This document shows positions 39,942-49,673 of a stretch of 64,000 bases of DNA, in pieces. The position numbers and the translations under genes are program-made. The notes under the pieces were generated by a model. It worked only from the letters and a program-made list of their open reading frames with translations. It had not been told where the DNA came from and did no database searches. This DNA comes from Marinospirillum celere (GTDB lineage Bacteria; Pseudomonadota; Gammaproteobacteria; Pseudomonadales; Halomonadaceae), in contig NZ_FOLH01000002.1 in the NCBI RefSeq assembly GCF_900112235.1, positions 310,001 to 374,000 on the forward strand. The letters run 5' to 3'. How positions within the stretch are numbered: position 1 is the first letter of the stretch; each line of letters begins with the position of its first letter.

Positions 39942-40274
39942 GTGTCCCAGCTTTTACCTTTTCGCCCACTTATTCGGGAAGGGATACAGCTTCTCAAAAA
40001 CACCAGTTGGCCTGTCAGAATACTGGCCCTGGTGCTGGTTTTGCTGGTTATTAGTGCCCATCTGCTGGTCCAGGTAACCCATGAGGCTCGGTCGCAACAG
40101 GTACGCTTGCAGACCTTGGAAGGAGAGAGGGATGCGCTTCAAGTTGAGTGGGGAAGGCTCTTGCTGGAAGAGAGCGTACTGGTTACACCGGTGAGGCTGG
40201 AGCAGCTGGCTAGTGAACACTTTCAGCTCCGCTTACCGGAAACTTCCGATCTGGACATCAGGGTTATTCAGTGA
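39942..40274 (+). CDS. ftsL: cell division protein FtsL
   Basis: FtsL is a bitopic division protein that forms a coiled coil with FtsB and, with FtsQ, activates FtsWI. The 110-residue protein has a cytoplasmic N-terminus, one membrane helix (about residues 26-46, ILALVLVLLVISAHLLVQV) and a periplasmic leucine-zipper-like segment (TLEGERDALQVEWGRLLLEE). The GTG start lies one base after the rsmH stop. Sequence is poorly conserved; position between rsmH and ftsI settles the call. Confidence 0.93.
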   Translation: MSQLLPFRPLIREGIQLLKNTSWPVRILALVLVLLVISAHLLVQVTHEARSQQVRLQTLEGERDALQVEWGRLLLEESVLVTPVRLEQLASEHFQLRLPETSDLDIRVIQ

Positions 40275-41983
40275 ACAAGGACTCAGGGGTACAGCTTCAG
40301 GCAGCCGCAGCCTGGAGAATCAGGATAGTCTGGCTGGTATTGGCCGCCCTGCTCTTGGTTGTAGTCGGCCGTTTGGTACAGCTGCATCTTTTTGAGAGCG
40401 AATTTCTTAAACGCCAAGGTGATGTGCGAACACTGCGGGTGGAGCCAATTCCCGCTTACCGGGGCATGATCACCGACCGTCATGGCGAACCCCTGGCGGT
40501 TAGCTCACCTGTTGCCACCCTCTGGATCAATCCTCAGCAGTTTCCTGCAGATGCAGAAGTGATTCGTCAGGTGGCTGAGCGTCTGAATATTTCTTCGCTG
40601 CAACTAACCAGGCGCTTACAGCGTTTTGCCTCCAGAGAGTTTATGTACCTGCAGCGCCAAGTGACTCCTGATTTGGCGGAAGCTGTCCTAAGCCTGCAAA
40701 TTCCCGGACTCTATGCGCTGGATGAATATAAGCGCTACTATCCCAGTGGTGAGGTGGCAGCTCACTTGGTAGGGTTTACCAATGTTGATGAGCAGGGGCA
40801 GGAAGGCCTGGAGTTGGCCTGGAATCACTGGCTGGAAGCCACCCCAGGTCGCAAACGCGTTTTAAAAGACCTCCGGGGCCGAACGATTAGAAATCTGGCA
40901 ACCTTGAATCCGCCCCAGCCCGGTCAGGTTCTTGAGTTGAGCCTGGATTTACGCCTTCAGTATCTGGCTTACCGCGAACTGAAAGCTGCAGTGGAGCAGC
41001 ATCAAGCAGTTTCCGGCAGCCTGGTGTTGCTGGACGCCAAAACCGGTGAAGTTTTGGCGATGGTCAACCAGCCCTCCTATAACCCGAATAACCGGGCAAA
41101 TTTAAACCCTTCCGGCATCCGTAACCGTGCTCTGGTTGATCTCATAGAACCTGGGTCGGTCATTAAGCCCTTTAGCATTGCCATTGCTTTGCAATCGGGC
41201 GTTTTTGATGTGGATGACAGGATAGATACTTCGCCTGGTGTGATGCGCCTGGCTGGACAAACCATACGTGACTTTAGAAACTATGGTGAATTGTCACTGG
41301 CGGGTATTCTGACCCATTCCAGCAACATAGGGGTCTCTCGGATGGTGCTGGAACTGCCTGATGAAATGCTTATCAATTATTATGATTCCTTGGGTTTTGG
41401 TCGGGCAACAGGAACCGGTTTTCCTGGTGAAGCTTCGGGTGTCTTGCCCGGCAGTTTTAATATCAGCCGAATCAAACGAGCAACGCTTTCCTATGGCTAT
41501 GGGCTATCTATGAGTTTGGGGCAGCTGGCCCAGGCTTACATGGTTTTAGCCGACCAGGGGCGTCTGCATCCGCTTTCCCTGCTAAAAGTGCATGAGCCTT
41601 CCAGTACCCAGATTTTTGATCCTGAAGTCACCCGCCAGGTTGTGGCAATGATGGAAAGAGCAACCGAACCGGGAGGAACCGGCAGGCGGGCTGCCATTCC
41701 CGGTTATCGGGTTGCTGGTAAGACAGGAACGGTCCATAAACTGGGTGCCCAGGGTTATGGGTCCGGCGACTATTTGGCCACTTTTGCCGGTATAGCACCG
41801 GCCAGTAACCCCAGATTGGTTGCAGTGGTCATGATTGATAGTCCCAAGGGGCAGGAATATTTTGGTGGCGAAGTGGCGGCTCCCGTATTTAGCCGTGTAG
41901 TGGGCCATGCCCTGCGTATTCTGGATGTGCCACCAGATAATACGGACCCCTTGCAGAATTCAAGTGTCAATGGAGAGAACTGA
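40271..41983 (+). CDS. ftsI: septal peptidoglycan transpeptidase FtsI (PBP3)
   Basis: FtsI cross-links septal peptidoglycan in complex with FtsW and is a beta-lactam target. The 570-residue protein has an N-terminal membrane anchor (about residues 17-37), a pedestal domain (GMITDRHGEPLAVSSPVATLW) and the transpeptidase domain with SxxK as PGSVIKPF (about residue 294), SxN as THSSNIGVSRM (about 348) and KTG as AGKTGTVHKL (about 483). GTG start overlaps the ftsL stop (GTGA). Confidence 0.97.
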   Translation: MNKDSGVQLQAAAAWRIRIVWLVLAALLLVVVGRLVQLHLFESEFLKRQGDVRTLRVEPIPAYRGMITDRHGEPLAVSSPVATLWINPQQFPADAEVIRQVAERLNISSLQLTRRLQRFASREFMYLQRQVTPDLAEAVLSLQIPGLYALDEYKRYYPSGEVAAHLVGFTNVDEQGQEGLELAWNHWLEATPGRKRVLKDLRGRTIRNLATLNPPQPGQVLELSLDLRLQYLAYRELKAAVEQHQAVSGSLVLLDAKTGEVLAMVNQPSYNPNNRANLNPSGIRNRALVDLIEPGSVIKPFSIAIALQSGVFDVDDRIDTSPGVMRLAGQTIRDFRNYGELSLAGILTHSSNIGVSRMVLELPDEMLINYYDSLGFGRATGTGFPGEASGVLPGSFNISRIKRATLSYGYGLSMSLGQLAQAYMVLADQGRLHPLSLLKVHEPSSTQIFDPEVTRQVVAMMERATEPGGTGRRAAIPGYRVAGKTGTVHKLGAQGYGSGDYLATFAGIAPASNPRLVAVVMIDSPKGQEYFGGEVAAPVFSRVVGHALRILDVPPDNTDPLQNSSVNGEN

Positions 41984-41985
41984 AG

Positions 41986-43500
41986 ATGAGTGAGCTGAAG
42001 CTCTCTGTGAGAATCCAGCCTTTAACCTGCTGGTCGGCTATCTGGCCCCAGCTCCAGGGTTTTTCCGAAAAACTTCCCAAAATTGAGCATTTAACAGCCG
42101 ATAGCCGCAGAGTTAAGGCAGGCAGCGTATTTTTTGCTCTGCAGGGAGTCACTCAATCAGGGATGGATTATCTTCAGGTGGCCAGAGATAAGGGAGCCAG
42201 CCTTTTGGTTAACCAAGGCCCCCTGGCTTTGACTCGCCTGCAAGCGGATACCTGGCAACTGACTCTACCGGACCTGCAAAAACATCTCGGCCAGCTATTG
42301 GCAGTCTCGACTGGCAGAGACTATGCCGCGCTGAACACGACTGCCATTACGGGTACCAATGGCAAGTCCTCAGTGGCTCATTTTCTGGCGCAACTACGTC
42401 AGCAGCTCGGCCAAAAAGTGGCCTTGGTGGGCACCCTGGGCTATGGCCCTTTGGATGCTTTGCAACCAGCAAGCCATACGACCCCTGATTTATTGCGTAT
42501 GCATCAGCTTTACCAGGATTGGATGGATCAGGGTATAGAACAGGTCTGCCTGGAAGCTTCTTCCCATGCACTGGATCAGGGACGTTTGGATGCTTTACCG
42601 ATCAGCACTGGTGTACTCACTAACCTGACCCGTGACCATCTGGATTATCACCAGACCCTGGAAGCCTACGCAGCAGCAAAAAGCCGGTTGTTTTCCCGCC
42701 CTGAGCTGCAAACCAGAGTGATCAATCTGGATGATGCTCTATTGGGCGAAAAGCTGGTGGCCAGTTCCTCAGTAGCTAAAACCCTGACCTTTAGCCTGAA
42801 AAAACCGGAAGCTGATCTTTTTCTCGCGCACTATACCTACTCGGATCAAGGGTTTGAGGCCAGCTTGGTTTGGCAGCAACAAAGCTATGTTTTGCACTTG
42901 CCTCTTCTAGGACGTTTTAATTTAGCCAATGTGTTGGCGGCCTTAGCTGTTTTGTTGAGTGAAGGACACTCACTTGAGCAACTGCTTCCTGCTTTAACCC
43001 AGTTACAACCGGTGACTGGGCGTATGGAGCAGCTTCGCTTCCCGGAAACGGCGGCTTCTCGGACTCTTCCTCGAGTGGTTGTTGATTACGCCCATACCCC
43101 TGATGCTTTGGAGCAGGCCCTGGCTTCTTTGCGCCCCCATACTCAGGGTTTGCTGTTTTGTGTGTTTGGTTGCGGTGGTGATCGTGATCAGGGTAAGCGC
43201 CCACTGATGGCTAAAGTGGCGAGAGAGGGAGCGGATCGACTGGTCATTACCGATGACAATCCGCGTAACGAAGATCCAGCCCAAATACGCCAGCAACTCC
43301 TCAGCGAAGCACCGGATGCAAAAGAAATTGCTGATCGTAAAGAAGCACTAAGTTGGGCCCTGACCGAGGCTAAAGCCGGAGATCTGGTGTTAATTGCCGG
43401 TAAGGGGCATGAGGACTATCAGGAAATTGCCGGACAGCGCCTGCCTTTTTCTGATCAAGAGGTTGCCAGAACACTTCTGCAGGAGCGGCTCAAGTCATGA
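41986..43500 (+). CDS. murE: UDP-MurNAc-tripeptide synthetase MurE (meso-Dap adding)
   Basis: MurE adds the third stem amino acid to UDP-MurNAc-L-Ala-D-Glu. The 504-residue protein has the ATP-binding ITGTNGKSSVAHFL near residue 122, the carbamylated-lysine region DHLDYHQTLEAYAAAKSRLF and the specificity motif DNPRNEDP near 425, which marks meso-diaminopimelate rather than lysine as the substrate. It overlaps murF by ATGA. Confidence 0.97.
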   Translation: MSELKLSVRIQPLTCWSAIWPQLQGFSEKLPKIEHLTADSRRVKAGSVFFALQGVTQSGMDYLQVARDKGASLLVNQGPLALTRLQADTWQLTLPDLQKHLGQLLAVSTGRDYAALNTTAITGTNGKSSVAHFLAQLRQQLGQKVALVGTLGYGPLDALQPASHTTPDLLRMHQLYQDWMDQGIEQVCLEASSHALDQGRLDALPISTGVLTNLTRDHLDYHQTLEAYAAAKSRLFSRPELQTRVINLDDALLGEKLVASSSVAKTLTFSLKKPEADLFLAHYTYSDQGFEASLVWQQQSYVLHLPLLGRFNLANVLAALAVLLSEGHSLEQLLPALTQLQPVTGRMEQLRFPETAASRTLPRVVVDYAHTPDALEQALASLRPHTQGLLFCVFGCGGDRDQGKRPLMAKVAREGADRLVITDDNPRNEDPAQIRQQLLSEAPDAKEIADRKEALSWALTEAKAGDLVLIAGKGHEDYQEIAGQRLPFSDQEVARTLLQERLKS

Positions 43501-44858
43501 TGCAAAGCCTAACATTGGATTTCCTGGCCGGGTTGCTTGACGGTCAAATCAGAGGGGCGCAGGAAAACACTTTTTGCCGGGTGGTGACAGATACCCGGCA
43601 AACTAGCGATCAGGCTTTATTTGTTGCCTTGCAGGGCCCTCGTTTTGATGGACATGATTTTATCGCTGCGGCCAGGGAAGCTGGTGCCAGTGCCGCCCTG
43701 GTTGAGCGCTGGGTGGACGACCCCTTGCCCCAGGTTAAGGTGGCTTCCAGTTTGCAGGCTTTGGGGCAATTGGCTGCCTGGAATAGGCAGGCTTTTAAAG
43801 GGCCCGTGGTAGGTGTAACTGGTAATAGCGGTAAAACAACAGTTAAAGAAATGTTGGCTGCCATGCTGCGTTTGGATCGAGGCTCAGTACTGGCAACGCC
43901 GGGTAACCTGAATAATGCGATAGGCCTACCTTTAACCCTGTTAAGCCTGGAGCCTCAGCACCAGGCAGCGGTCATTGAACTGGGGGCTAACCACCTGGGA
44001 GAAATTGATTATCTGGCATCTTTAACCCGGCCTGATTTGGGTGTGATCACCAATGTCACCGGAGCCCATCTGGGTGAGTTTGGCAGCCTTGAAGCCATTG
44101 CCCAGGCGAAGGGGGAGTTGCTGGCCTGGCTACCCAATGATGGCGTGAGTGTCTTGAATGCGGAAGATGTGTTTTTTGATTTCTGGCGAAAGCAAAGTCT
44201 TTGTCCTATAACAAGCTTTGGTATTCGGCAGGGGGATGTCCGGGCTGAAGACCTGCACACAGATGCTTTGGGCAACAGCCAGTTTACGGCTGTGACTCCC
44301 TGGGGGAGGCAAGTTGTTCACCTAGCGTTACCTGGGCGACACAATCTGTCGAATGCTCTGGCAAGTATGGCCCTGGCGGGTCACCTGGGTATCGTGTTAG
44401 AAGTTCAGGCTCAGGCCCTTGCTGAAATGCAGTCAGTAAAAGGCCGGTTACAGAGAATCAACGCTTATGGTGATGCCCTTCTGCTAGATGATAGTTACAA
44501 TGCCAGTCCCGGTGCAGTAAAGTCTGCGATAGACCTGCTCGCCAGCTTGCCGGGTAAGCGTTTACTAGCATTGGGGGCTTTGGCGGAGCTGGGTGATGCC
44601 AGTGCGGCCATCCACAGTCAGTTGGGAGGCTATGCGCGGGAGCAAAAGCTGGATGGGCTCTATGTTCTGGCCGGAGCCGCTGAGGCTGCTGCCAGCGCTT
44701 TTGGACAAGAGGCCAGGGTGTTTGCTGATCATTCGGCCTTGGCCGAGGCCTTGAAACCTCACTTGGATAGGGAAACCTGTTTGTTGGTGAAGGGGTCGCG
44801 TAGTGCTCGCATGGATCTACTGGTGACTTTGCTGCGTAAGGAAGAAACAGGGGCGTAA
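43497..44858 (+). CDS. murF: UDP-MurNAc-pentapeptide synthetase MurF
   Basis: MurF ligates D-Ala-D-Ala to UDP-MurNAc-tripeptide, the last cytoplasmic step before lipid I. The 453-residue protein has GVTGNSGKTTVKEMLAAML near residue 104, NLNNAIGLPLTLL near 138, GANHLGEIDYL near 163 and LLLDDSYNASPGAVKSAID near 328. It is followed by a 96-bp gap with a compound hairpin before mraY, so it may end one transcriptional segment of the dcw cluster. Confidence 0.97.
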   Translation: MMQSLTLDFLAGLLDGQIRGAQENTFCRVVTDTRQTSDQALFVALQGPRFDGHDFIAAAREAGASAALVERWVDDPLPQVKVASSLQALGQLAAWNRQAFKGPVVGVTGNSGKTTVKEMLAAMLRLDRGSVLATPGNLNNAIGLPLTLLSLEPQHQAAVIELGANHLGEIDYLASLTRPDLGVITNVTGAHLGEFGSLEAIAQAKGELLAWLPNDGVSVLNAEDVFFDFWRKQSLCPITSFGIRQGDVRAEDLHTDALGNSQFTAVTPWGRQVVHLALPGRHNLSNALASMALAGHLGIVLEVQAQALAEMQSVKGRLQRINAYGDALLLDDSYNASPGAVKSAIDLLASLPGKRLLALGALAELGDASAAIHSQLGGYAREQKLDGLYVLAGAAEAAASAFGQEARVFADHSALAEALKPHLDRETCLLVKGSRSARMDLLVTLLRKEETGA

Positions 44859-44864
44859 AGCGGT

Positions 44865-44922
44865 CAGGAAGCAGTTGATGCCTTTTTTCAAGGCACTTAG
44901 AGGCTTCCTGGTGGTTTTATTT
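44865..44922 (+). terminator. compound hairpin between murF and mraY
   Basis: An outer stem CAGGAAGC (44865-44872) with GCTTCCTG (44903-44910) encloses an inner stem GCCTT (44880-44884) with AAGGC (44890-44894). T-rich sequence (GTGGTTTTATTTTG) follows. It looks like an intrinsic terminator or attenuator inside the dcw cluster. Confidence 0.6.
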
Positions 44923-44954
44923 TGTTAAAACACTCAAAGAAAAGATAACCCTTC

Positions 44955-46037
44955 ATGTTGCTCTGGCTAACTCAATATCTTGCCCAATATTTTGCTGTTT
45001 TTGATGTTTTTAATTACCTGACGCTGAGAAGCATTCTGGGCGTTTTGACGTCTTTGGCTTTTTCCCTTTTGCTGGGGCCTTGGGTTATAGGACGTTTGAC
45101 CAGCCGCCAAATCGGACAAGCAGTGCGTGATGATGGCCCGGAAAGCCATTTATCCAAGGCTGGTACGCCAACCATGGGTGGGGCACTGATTCTTTTATCC
45201 ATCGCTTTAAGTACCCTGCTCTGGTCTGATTTGAGCAATCGTTTTGTGTGGATTGTTTTAGGAGTTACCCTGAGTTTTGGTGCCATCGGCTGGGTTGATG
45301 ACTGGCGTAAAGTCGTTGAAAAGAATCCTCGCGGCCTGCCTGCACGCTGGAAGTATTTCTGGCAGTCCATTGTGGGCTTCCTGGCGGCCTATTTGTTGTT
45401 TTCCACCGCTCAGGTGCCTGCTGAAACCCAGCTGATTTTCCCCTTCTTTAAAGAATACACTCTTGAGCTGGGCGTGTTTTTTATTCTGCTGACCTACCTG
45501 GTGATTGTTGGTTCCAGTAATGCGGTTAACTTAACAGATGGTTTGGATGGGTTGGCGATTTTGCCAACAGTTATGGTTGCCGGCGCCTTGGGTATTTTTG
45601 CTTATGCAGCGGGTAACGTGAACTTTGCTAACTATCTGCTGATTCCTTTCGTGCCTGGCTCCGGTGAGTTGGTGGTTTTTTGTGCAGCCATTATCGGCGC
45701 TGGTCTAGGCTTTCTCTGGTTTAACACCTATCCCGCTCAGGTATTTATGGGTGATGTAGGGGCTCTGGCCTTGGGTGCTGCCCTGGGTGTGGTTGCGGTG
45801 ATAGTGCGCCAGGAAATTGTGCTTTTTATCATGGGCGGGATTTTTGTTGCCGAAACCCTATCGGTTATTTTGCAGGTGGCATCCTACAAGTTAACTGGGC
45901 GGCGGGTTTTTCGGATGGCCCCGTTGCATCACCATTTTGAACTGAAGGGCTGGCCAGAGCCTCGGGTAATCGTGCGCTTTTGGATTATCACCGTAGTGCT
46001 GGTACTGATTGGCCTATCAACACTGAAACTGCGTTAA
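44955..46037 (+). CDS. mraY: phospho-MurNAc-pentapeptide transferase MraY
   Basis: MraY makes lipid I by joining phospho-MurNAc-pentapeptide to undecaprenyl phosphate in the inner membrane. The 360-residue protein has about ten membrane helices and the family motifs [20 protein letters not shown] near residue 60, [21 protein letters not shown] near 110, [15 protein letters not shown] near 191, [15 protein letters not shown] near 265 and [17 protein letters not shown] near 322. Confidence 0.97.
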   Translation: MLLWLTQYLAQYFAVFDVFNYLTLRSILGVLTSLAFSLLLGPWVIGRLTSRQIGQAVRDDGPESHLSKAGTPTMGGALILLSIALSTLLWSDLSNRFVWIVLGVTLSFGAIGWVDDWRKVVEKNPRGLPARWKYFWQSIVGFLAAYLLFSTAQVPAETQLIFPFFKEYTLELGVFFILLTYLVIVGSSNAVNLTDGLDGLAILPTVMVAGALGIFAYAAGNVNFANYLLIPFVPGSGELVVFCAAIIGAGLGFLWFNTYPAQVFMGDVGALALGAALGVVAVIVRQEIVLFIMGGIFVAETLSVILQVASYKLTGRRVFRMAPLHHHFELKGWPEPRVIVRFWIITVVLVLIGLSTLKLR

Positions 46038-46057
46038 TTGAAGAGGTAAAAGGCGGG

Positions 46058-47407
46058 ATGTCCGGCAAGACTGAAACAGAATATCTGATCCTGGGGCTGG
46101 GCATAACTGGCCTGTCTGTTGCACGTTACCTGGCACAGCAACAGCGATCTTTTGCCATAGCGGATACCCGTCTGCATCCACCTGGATTAAAGGCTTTTGA
46201 AGAGGCCTTTCCAGATGCAGAAATTTGGCTGGGCCCCCTGGACCCTGAACTTTTATGTCAGGCCGCCCATTTGGTGGTTAGCCCGGGTGTCAGCCTTGAA
46301 GAGCCAGCCATCCAGCAGGCCAAGGCTGAAGGGGTTGAATTGCTGGGCGATATAGAGTTGTTTAGTCGTGCAGCCCGTAAGCCGGTGCTGGCTATTACCG
46401 GGTCCAATGCGAAAAGCACAGTAACCACGTTGGTGGGTGAGCTGGCCGCCTCTCAAGGCCTGCAAGTGGCCGTAGGTGGCAATATCGGTGTGCCTGCCCT
46501 GGATTTACTGGCTGCTCCTGATCCGGATCTCTATGTTCTTGAGCTCTCTTCTTTTCAGCTGGAAACCACCTCTTCCCTGAAGGCTCAGGGGGCAGCCTTA
46601 CTGAACATTAGTGAAGACCATCTCGATCGCTATGCCAGTATGGATGACTATGTGTTTGCCAAGCAGCGCATTTTTCACCATGCCCGTCATGTTATTTTCA
46701 GCCGCGAGGATGAACGGACCCGTCCTATTCATGGTCAGCTGGCGACTCCGATTAGCTTTGGACTGGATCAGCCGCCGGGTGAAAAGGATTTGGGCTTGCG
46801 AGTCGAAGCCGGACAAACCTGGATAGCGCAGGGCAAACAACTTCTGTTTACGCTGGATACAGTGCCTCTGGCGGGAGAGCATGGCCTGCTTAATGTTTTG
46901 GCGGCCTTAGCCCTACTGACTGCAGCAGCTATTCCTCTGGCAGATTTGGCTCCGGCAATTCGCCGTTTCCAGAGTTTACCTCATCGTTGCCAAAAGATTG
47001 CCTCTAAACAAGGCGTTGACTATATCAATGATTCCAAAGCAACAAATTTGGGGGCTGCCTTGGCAGCTATTCAAGGACTAAATCAGAGCTATGCAAAGCT
47101 TTGGCTGATTATGGGTGGGGAAGGTAAGGGCCAGGATTTTTCTAGTTTGAACCAGGCTTTACAGGCCCCGGTAGCCGGCATTGCTTTGATCGGTCGGGAT
47201 GCGAACCTGCTTGCCGAGCATCTGCCTATCGGGCTGCCCAGTTGGAAGGCTGATAGCCTCAGTGAAGCAGTTAAACTGCTGGCCGAGCAAGCCAAAGAAG
47301 GAGACGCTGTTCTTCTTGCTCCTGCTTGCGCTAGTTTTGATCAATTTACCAGTTATGCTGAACGTGGCGAGGTGTTTGTCCAGTGCGTGCAACACTTACC
47401 CGCTTGA
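46058..47407 (+). CDS. murD: UDP-MurNAc-alanine:D-glutamate ligase MurD
   Basis: MurD adds D-glutamate to UDP-MurNAc-L-alanine. The 449-residue protein has an N-terminal Rossmann domain (LILGLGITGLSVARYL), the P-loop TGSNAKSTVTTLVGE near residue 113, VLELSSFQLET near 157, the SEDHLDRY region near 182 and YINDSKATNLGAALAAI near 322. GSNAKST replaces the commoner GSNGKST, which I believe also occurs in Pseudomonas-type MurD. I start at ATG 46058; a longer frame upstream overlaps mraY. Its 3' end overlaps ftsW by 25 nt. Confidence 0.96.
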   Translation: MSGKTETEYLILGLGITGLSVARYLAQQQRSFAIADTRLHPPGLKAFEEAFPDAEIWLGPLDPELLCQAAHLVVSPGVSLEEPAIQQAKAEGVELLGDIELFSRAARKPVLAITGSNAKSTVTTLVGELAASQGLQVAVGGNIGVPALDLLAAPDPDLYVLELSSFQLETTSSLKAQGAALLNISEDHLDRYASMDDYVFAKQRIFHHARHVIFSREDERTRPIHGQLATPISFGLDQPPGEKDLGLRVEAGQTWIAQGKQLLFTLDTVPLAGEHGLLNVLAALALLTAAAIPLADLAPAIRRFQSLPHRCQKIASKQGVDYINDSKATNLGAALAAIQGLNQSYAKLWLIMGGEGKGQDFSSLNQALQAPVAGIALIGRDANLLAEHLPIGLPSWKADSLSEAVKLLAEQAKEGDAVLLAPACASFDQFTSYAERGEVFVQCVQHLPA

Positions 47408-48585
47408 GCCTTGGCTACCGGGGCTTGCTAGAGCGGGTCCGCAGCCTGTTAGCCAGCCCTGAGGTCGGCAAGACGCCGGTTGATGCCTGGCTGCTGTTTT
47501 CTGCCATTGCTCTTTTGTTGCTGGGTTGGGTCATGGTCAGCTCGGCATCGGTTGCCATTGCTGAAGCCTGGACGGGTTCGCCACAATACTTTGCTTTTCG
47601 CCAGAGCGCCTTTATTTTCCTGGCAGTTATTGCGGCCTGGGTGGTTAGCTGTATTCCTTTATCACTCAGCCGCTTCAATGGCCACTGGTTTTTGATGTTG
47701 GCCTTTTTGTTGTTGGTTGTGGTCTTGTTTATCGGTCGTGAGGTCAATGGCAGTACCCGTTGGATTAGCCTAGGGCCTTTTAACCTGCAGACATCAGAAA
47801 TAGCCAAAATTTTCTTGCTGATTTATATGGCCGGTTATTTGGTGCGCCATCTTCAAAGTGTGCGCGAAACCTTTAGCGGTTTTATTAAGCCTCTGGTACT
47901 GGTTGTTCTCTATGGTGGCCTGCTGATTGCTCAACCGGACTATGGTGCCCTGGTTGTGGTTATGGCTGCTGTTATGGGGATGGTCTTTCTTGCCGGCGTA
48001 CGCTTTAGCCATTTTCTGTTGGTTCTGTTTTTGGCTGTTGCTGCCTTGGCCCTTATTGCAGTTATTGAGCCCTATCGGATGCAACGCCTGATCAGTTTTA
48101 CCGACCCCTGGTCAAGGCAGTTTGATTCTGGCTATCAGCTCACCCAGGCACTGATTGCCTTTGGTCGCGGACAATGGACAGGGTTGGGCTTGGGTAATAG
48201 TGTCCAGAAGCTGTTTTATCTGCCAGAAGCCCATACCGATTTTATTTTTTCGATTCTTGCCGAAGAGTTGGGCTTGCTGGGTGCCTTGTTAACGCTGGGG
48301 CTTTTTGGGCTGATGATCGCGCGTATTTTTTTGATTGCCCGCCGAGGTGAAAAGGTGGGGCATTTTTATGCGGCCTATTTGTGCTATGGCCTGGGTGTTA
48401 TTTTTGCTGTCCAGTTACTGATCAATCTGGGTGTGAACACTGGCTTACTGCCGACCAAGGGTTTGACCTTACCCTTGATCAGCTATGGTGGCAGTAGCCT
48501 TTTGGCCAGTGGAATCATGCTCGGCTTGGTGTTTCGTGCTGATCTGGAAATTCGTCGTCAAGCTAAGGAGTTAAAAGCCAAGTGA
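47383..48585 (+). CDS. ftsW: septal peptidoglycan polymerase FtsW
   Basis: FtsW is the SEDS glycosyltransferase that polymerises septal glycan from lipid II with FtsI. The 400-residue protein has about ten membrane helices and SEDS motifs: GREVNGSTRWISLGPFNLQTSEIAKIF near residue 112, LLIAQPDYGALVVV near 180 and the catalytic-aspartate region TDFIFSILAEELGLLG near 285, plus TKGLTLPLISYGGSSLLASG near 353. GTG 47383 is used, with GAGG upstream; TTG 47404, overlapping the murD stop, is a possible alternative. Confidence 0.96.
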   Translation: MRATLTRLSLGYRGLLERVRSLLASPEVGKTPVDAWLLFSAIALLLLGWVMVSSASVAIAEAWTGSPQYFAFRQSAFIFLAVIAAWVVSCIPLSLSRFNGHWFLMLAFLLLVVVLFIGREVNGSTRWISLGPFNLQTSEIAKIFLLIYMAGYLVRHLQSVRETFSGFIKPLVLVVLYGGLLIAQPDYGALVVVMAAVMGMVFLAGVRFSHFLLVLFLAVAALALIAVIEPYRMQRLISFTDPWSRQFDSGYQLTQALIAFGRGQWTGLGLGNSVQKLFYLPEAHTDFIFSILAEELGLLGALLTLGLFGLMIARIFLIARRGEKVGHFYAAYLCYGLGVIFAVQLLINLGVNTGLLPTKGLTLPLISYGGSSLLASGIMLGLVFRADLEIRRQAKELKAK

Positions 48586-49673
48586 AAGCCAGAGGTATTG
48601 ATAATTTGATTATGGCCGGGGGAACAGGTGGCCATATTTTTCCGGCTTTGGCGCTGGCCCGGGCACTGGAAGAGCAAGGGCAAAGTCTGGCTTGGTTGGG
48701 TAGTTTGAAGGGGATGGAGGCCGAACAGGTTCCTGCGGCCGGAATCGACTTTTATGGGCTGAGTATTCAGGGTTTGCGGGGTAAGGGTAAGTTAACCTTG
48801 TTGGCAGCACCTTTTCGACTTTTGGCAGCACTCTGGCAGGCGTTTAGGATTCTTAAGCGCCTAAAGCCCGGGCGAGTGGTGGGTTTTGGTGGTTTTGCCA
48901 GTGGTCCAGGCGGCTTGGCGGCAAGGCTACTGGGTATTCCTCTGTATATTCATGAACAAAATGCACTGCCAGGCTTGACTAATCGACGTCTGGCCGATTT
49001 TTCCAAACGAGTCTTTACCGCTTTTCCGAATGCTTTTCCACCTGGACCTAAAGTTAGTTGCATTGGTAACCCGGTCAGACAGGAACTCTTGTCAATTGCT
49101 GAACCTGAGCAGCGCTATGCGGACCGTGACGGTCCTTTGCGTATTCTGGTGATCGGCGGCAGTTTGGGTGCTCAGGTCTTTAATCAGACGCTACCGGCGG
49201 CTCTTGCTCTCTTGCCTGAAGATGAAAGACCTCAAGTTAGGCATCAAGCGGGTGCTGGCAAGGTGGAGGCCACAGAACTCGCCTATCAGGCGCATTTGGA
49301 GGACCTGTCATCCGTAGAGATTACCGCTTTTATCACCGATATGGCCGCTGCTTTTAGCTGGGCTGACCTGGTGATCTGCAGAGCAGGGGCATTAACCGTT
49401 TCGGAAGTTGCCGCAGCGGGCGTTGCTTCCCTGCTGGTGCCTTTTCCCTTTGCGGTTGATGATCATCAGACGCATAATGCCCGTTTTCTTGCTGATGCTG
49501 GAGCAGGCCTGCTGATACCCCAAACAGACTTTACTGCAGAGAAGCTGGCGCTGGTTCTAAGTAATGAACTGGGGCAGCGCAACCAGCTACAAGCTTTGGC
49601 AGTTAAAGCTCGACAGCTTGCCAAACCCAGAGCAACAACACTCATGATTGAACAGCTTTTGAAGGATGAATAA
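48582..49673 (+). CDS. murG: lipid II synthase MurG
   Basis: MurG transfers GlcNAc from UDP-GlcNAc to lipid I at the cytoplasmic face, making lipid II. The 363-residue GT28 enzyme has the glycine-rich loop MAGGTGGHIFPALALA near residue 11, GFGGFASGPGGLAARLL near 101, HEQNALPGLTNR near 127 and the C-terminal donor site CRAGALTVSEVAAAG near 267. GTG start overlaps the ftsW stop (GTGA). Confidence 0.97.
   Translation: MKARGIDNLIMAGGTGGHIFPALALARALEEQGQSLAWLGSLKGMEAEQVPAAGIDFYGLSIQGLRGKGKLTLLAAPFRLLAALWQAFRILKRLKPGRVVGFGGFASGPGGLAARLLGIPLYIHEQNALPGLTNRRLADFSKRVFTAFPNAFPPGPKVSCIGNPVRQELLSIAEPEQRYADRDGPLRILVIGGSLGAQVFNQTLPAALALLPEDERPQVRHQAGAGKVEATELAYQAHLEDLSSVEITAFITDMAAAFSWADLVICRAGALTVSEVAAAGVASLLVPFPFAVDDHQTHNARFLADAGAGLLIPQTDFTAEKLALVLSNELGQRNQLQALAVKARQLAKPRATTLMIEQLLKDE

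Noticed and set aside
45980-46057. 26-codon N-terminal extension of murD
   Set aside because: Lies within the 3' end of mraY; ATG 46058 gives the normal MurD N-terminus.
46388-46420. GSNAKST in MurD as a damaged P-loop
   Set aside because: The Gly to Ala change keeps the GKS-type phosphate grip, and I recall the same sequence in Pseudomonas MurD; not unusual.
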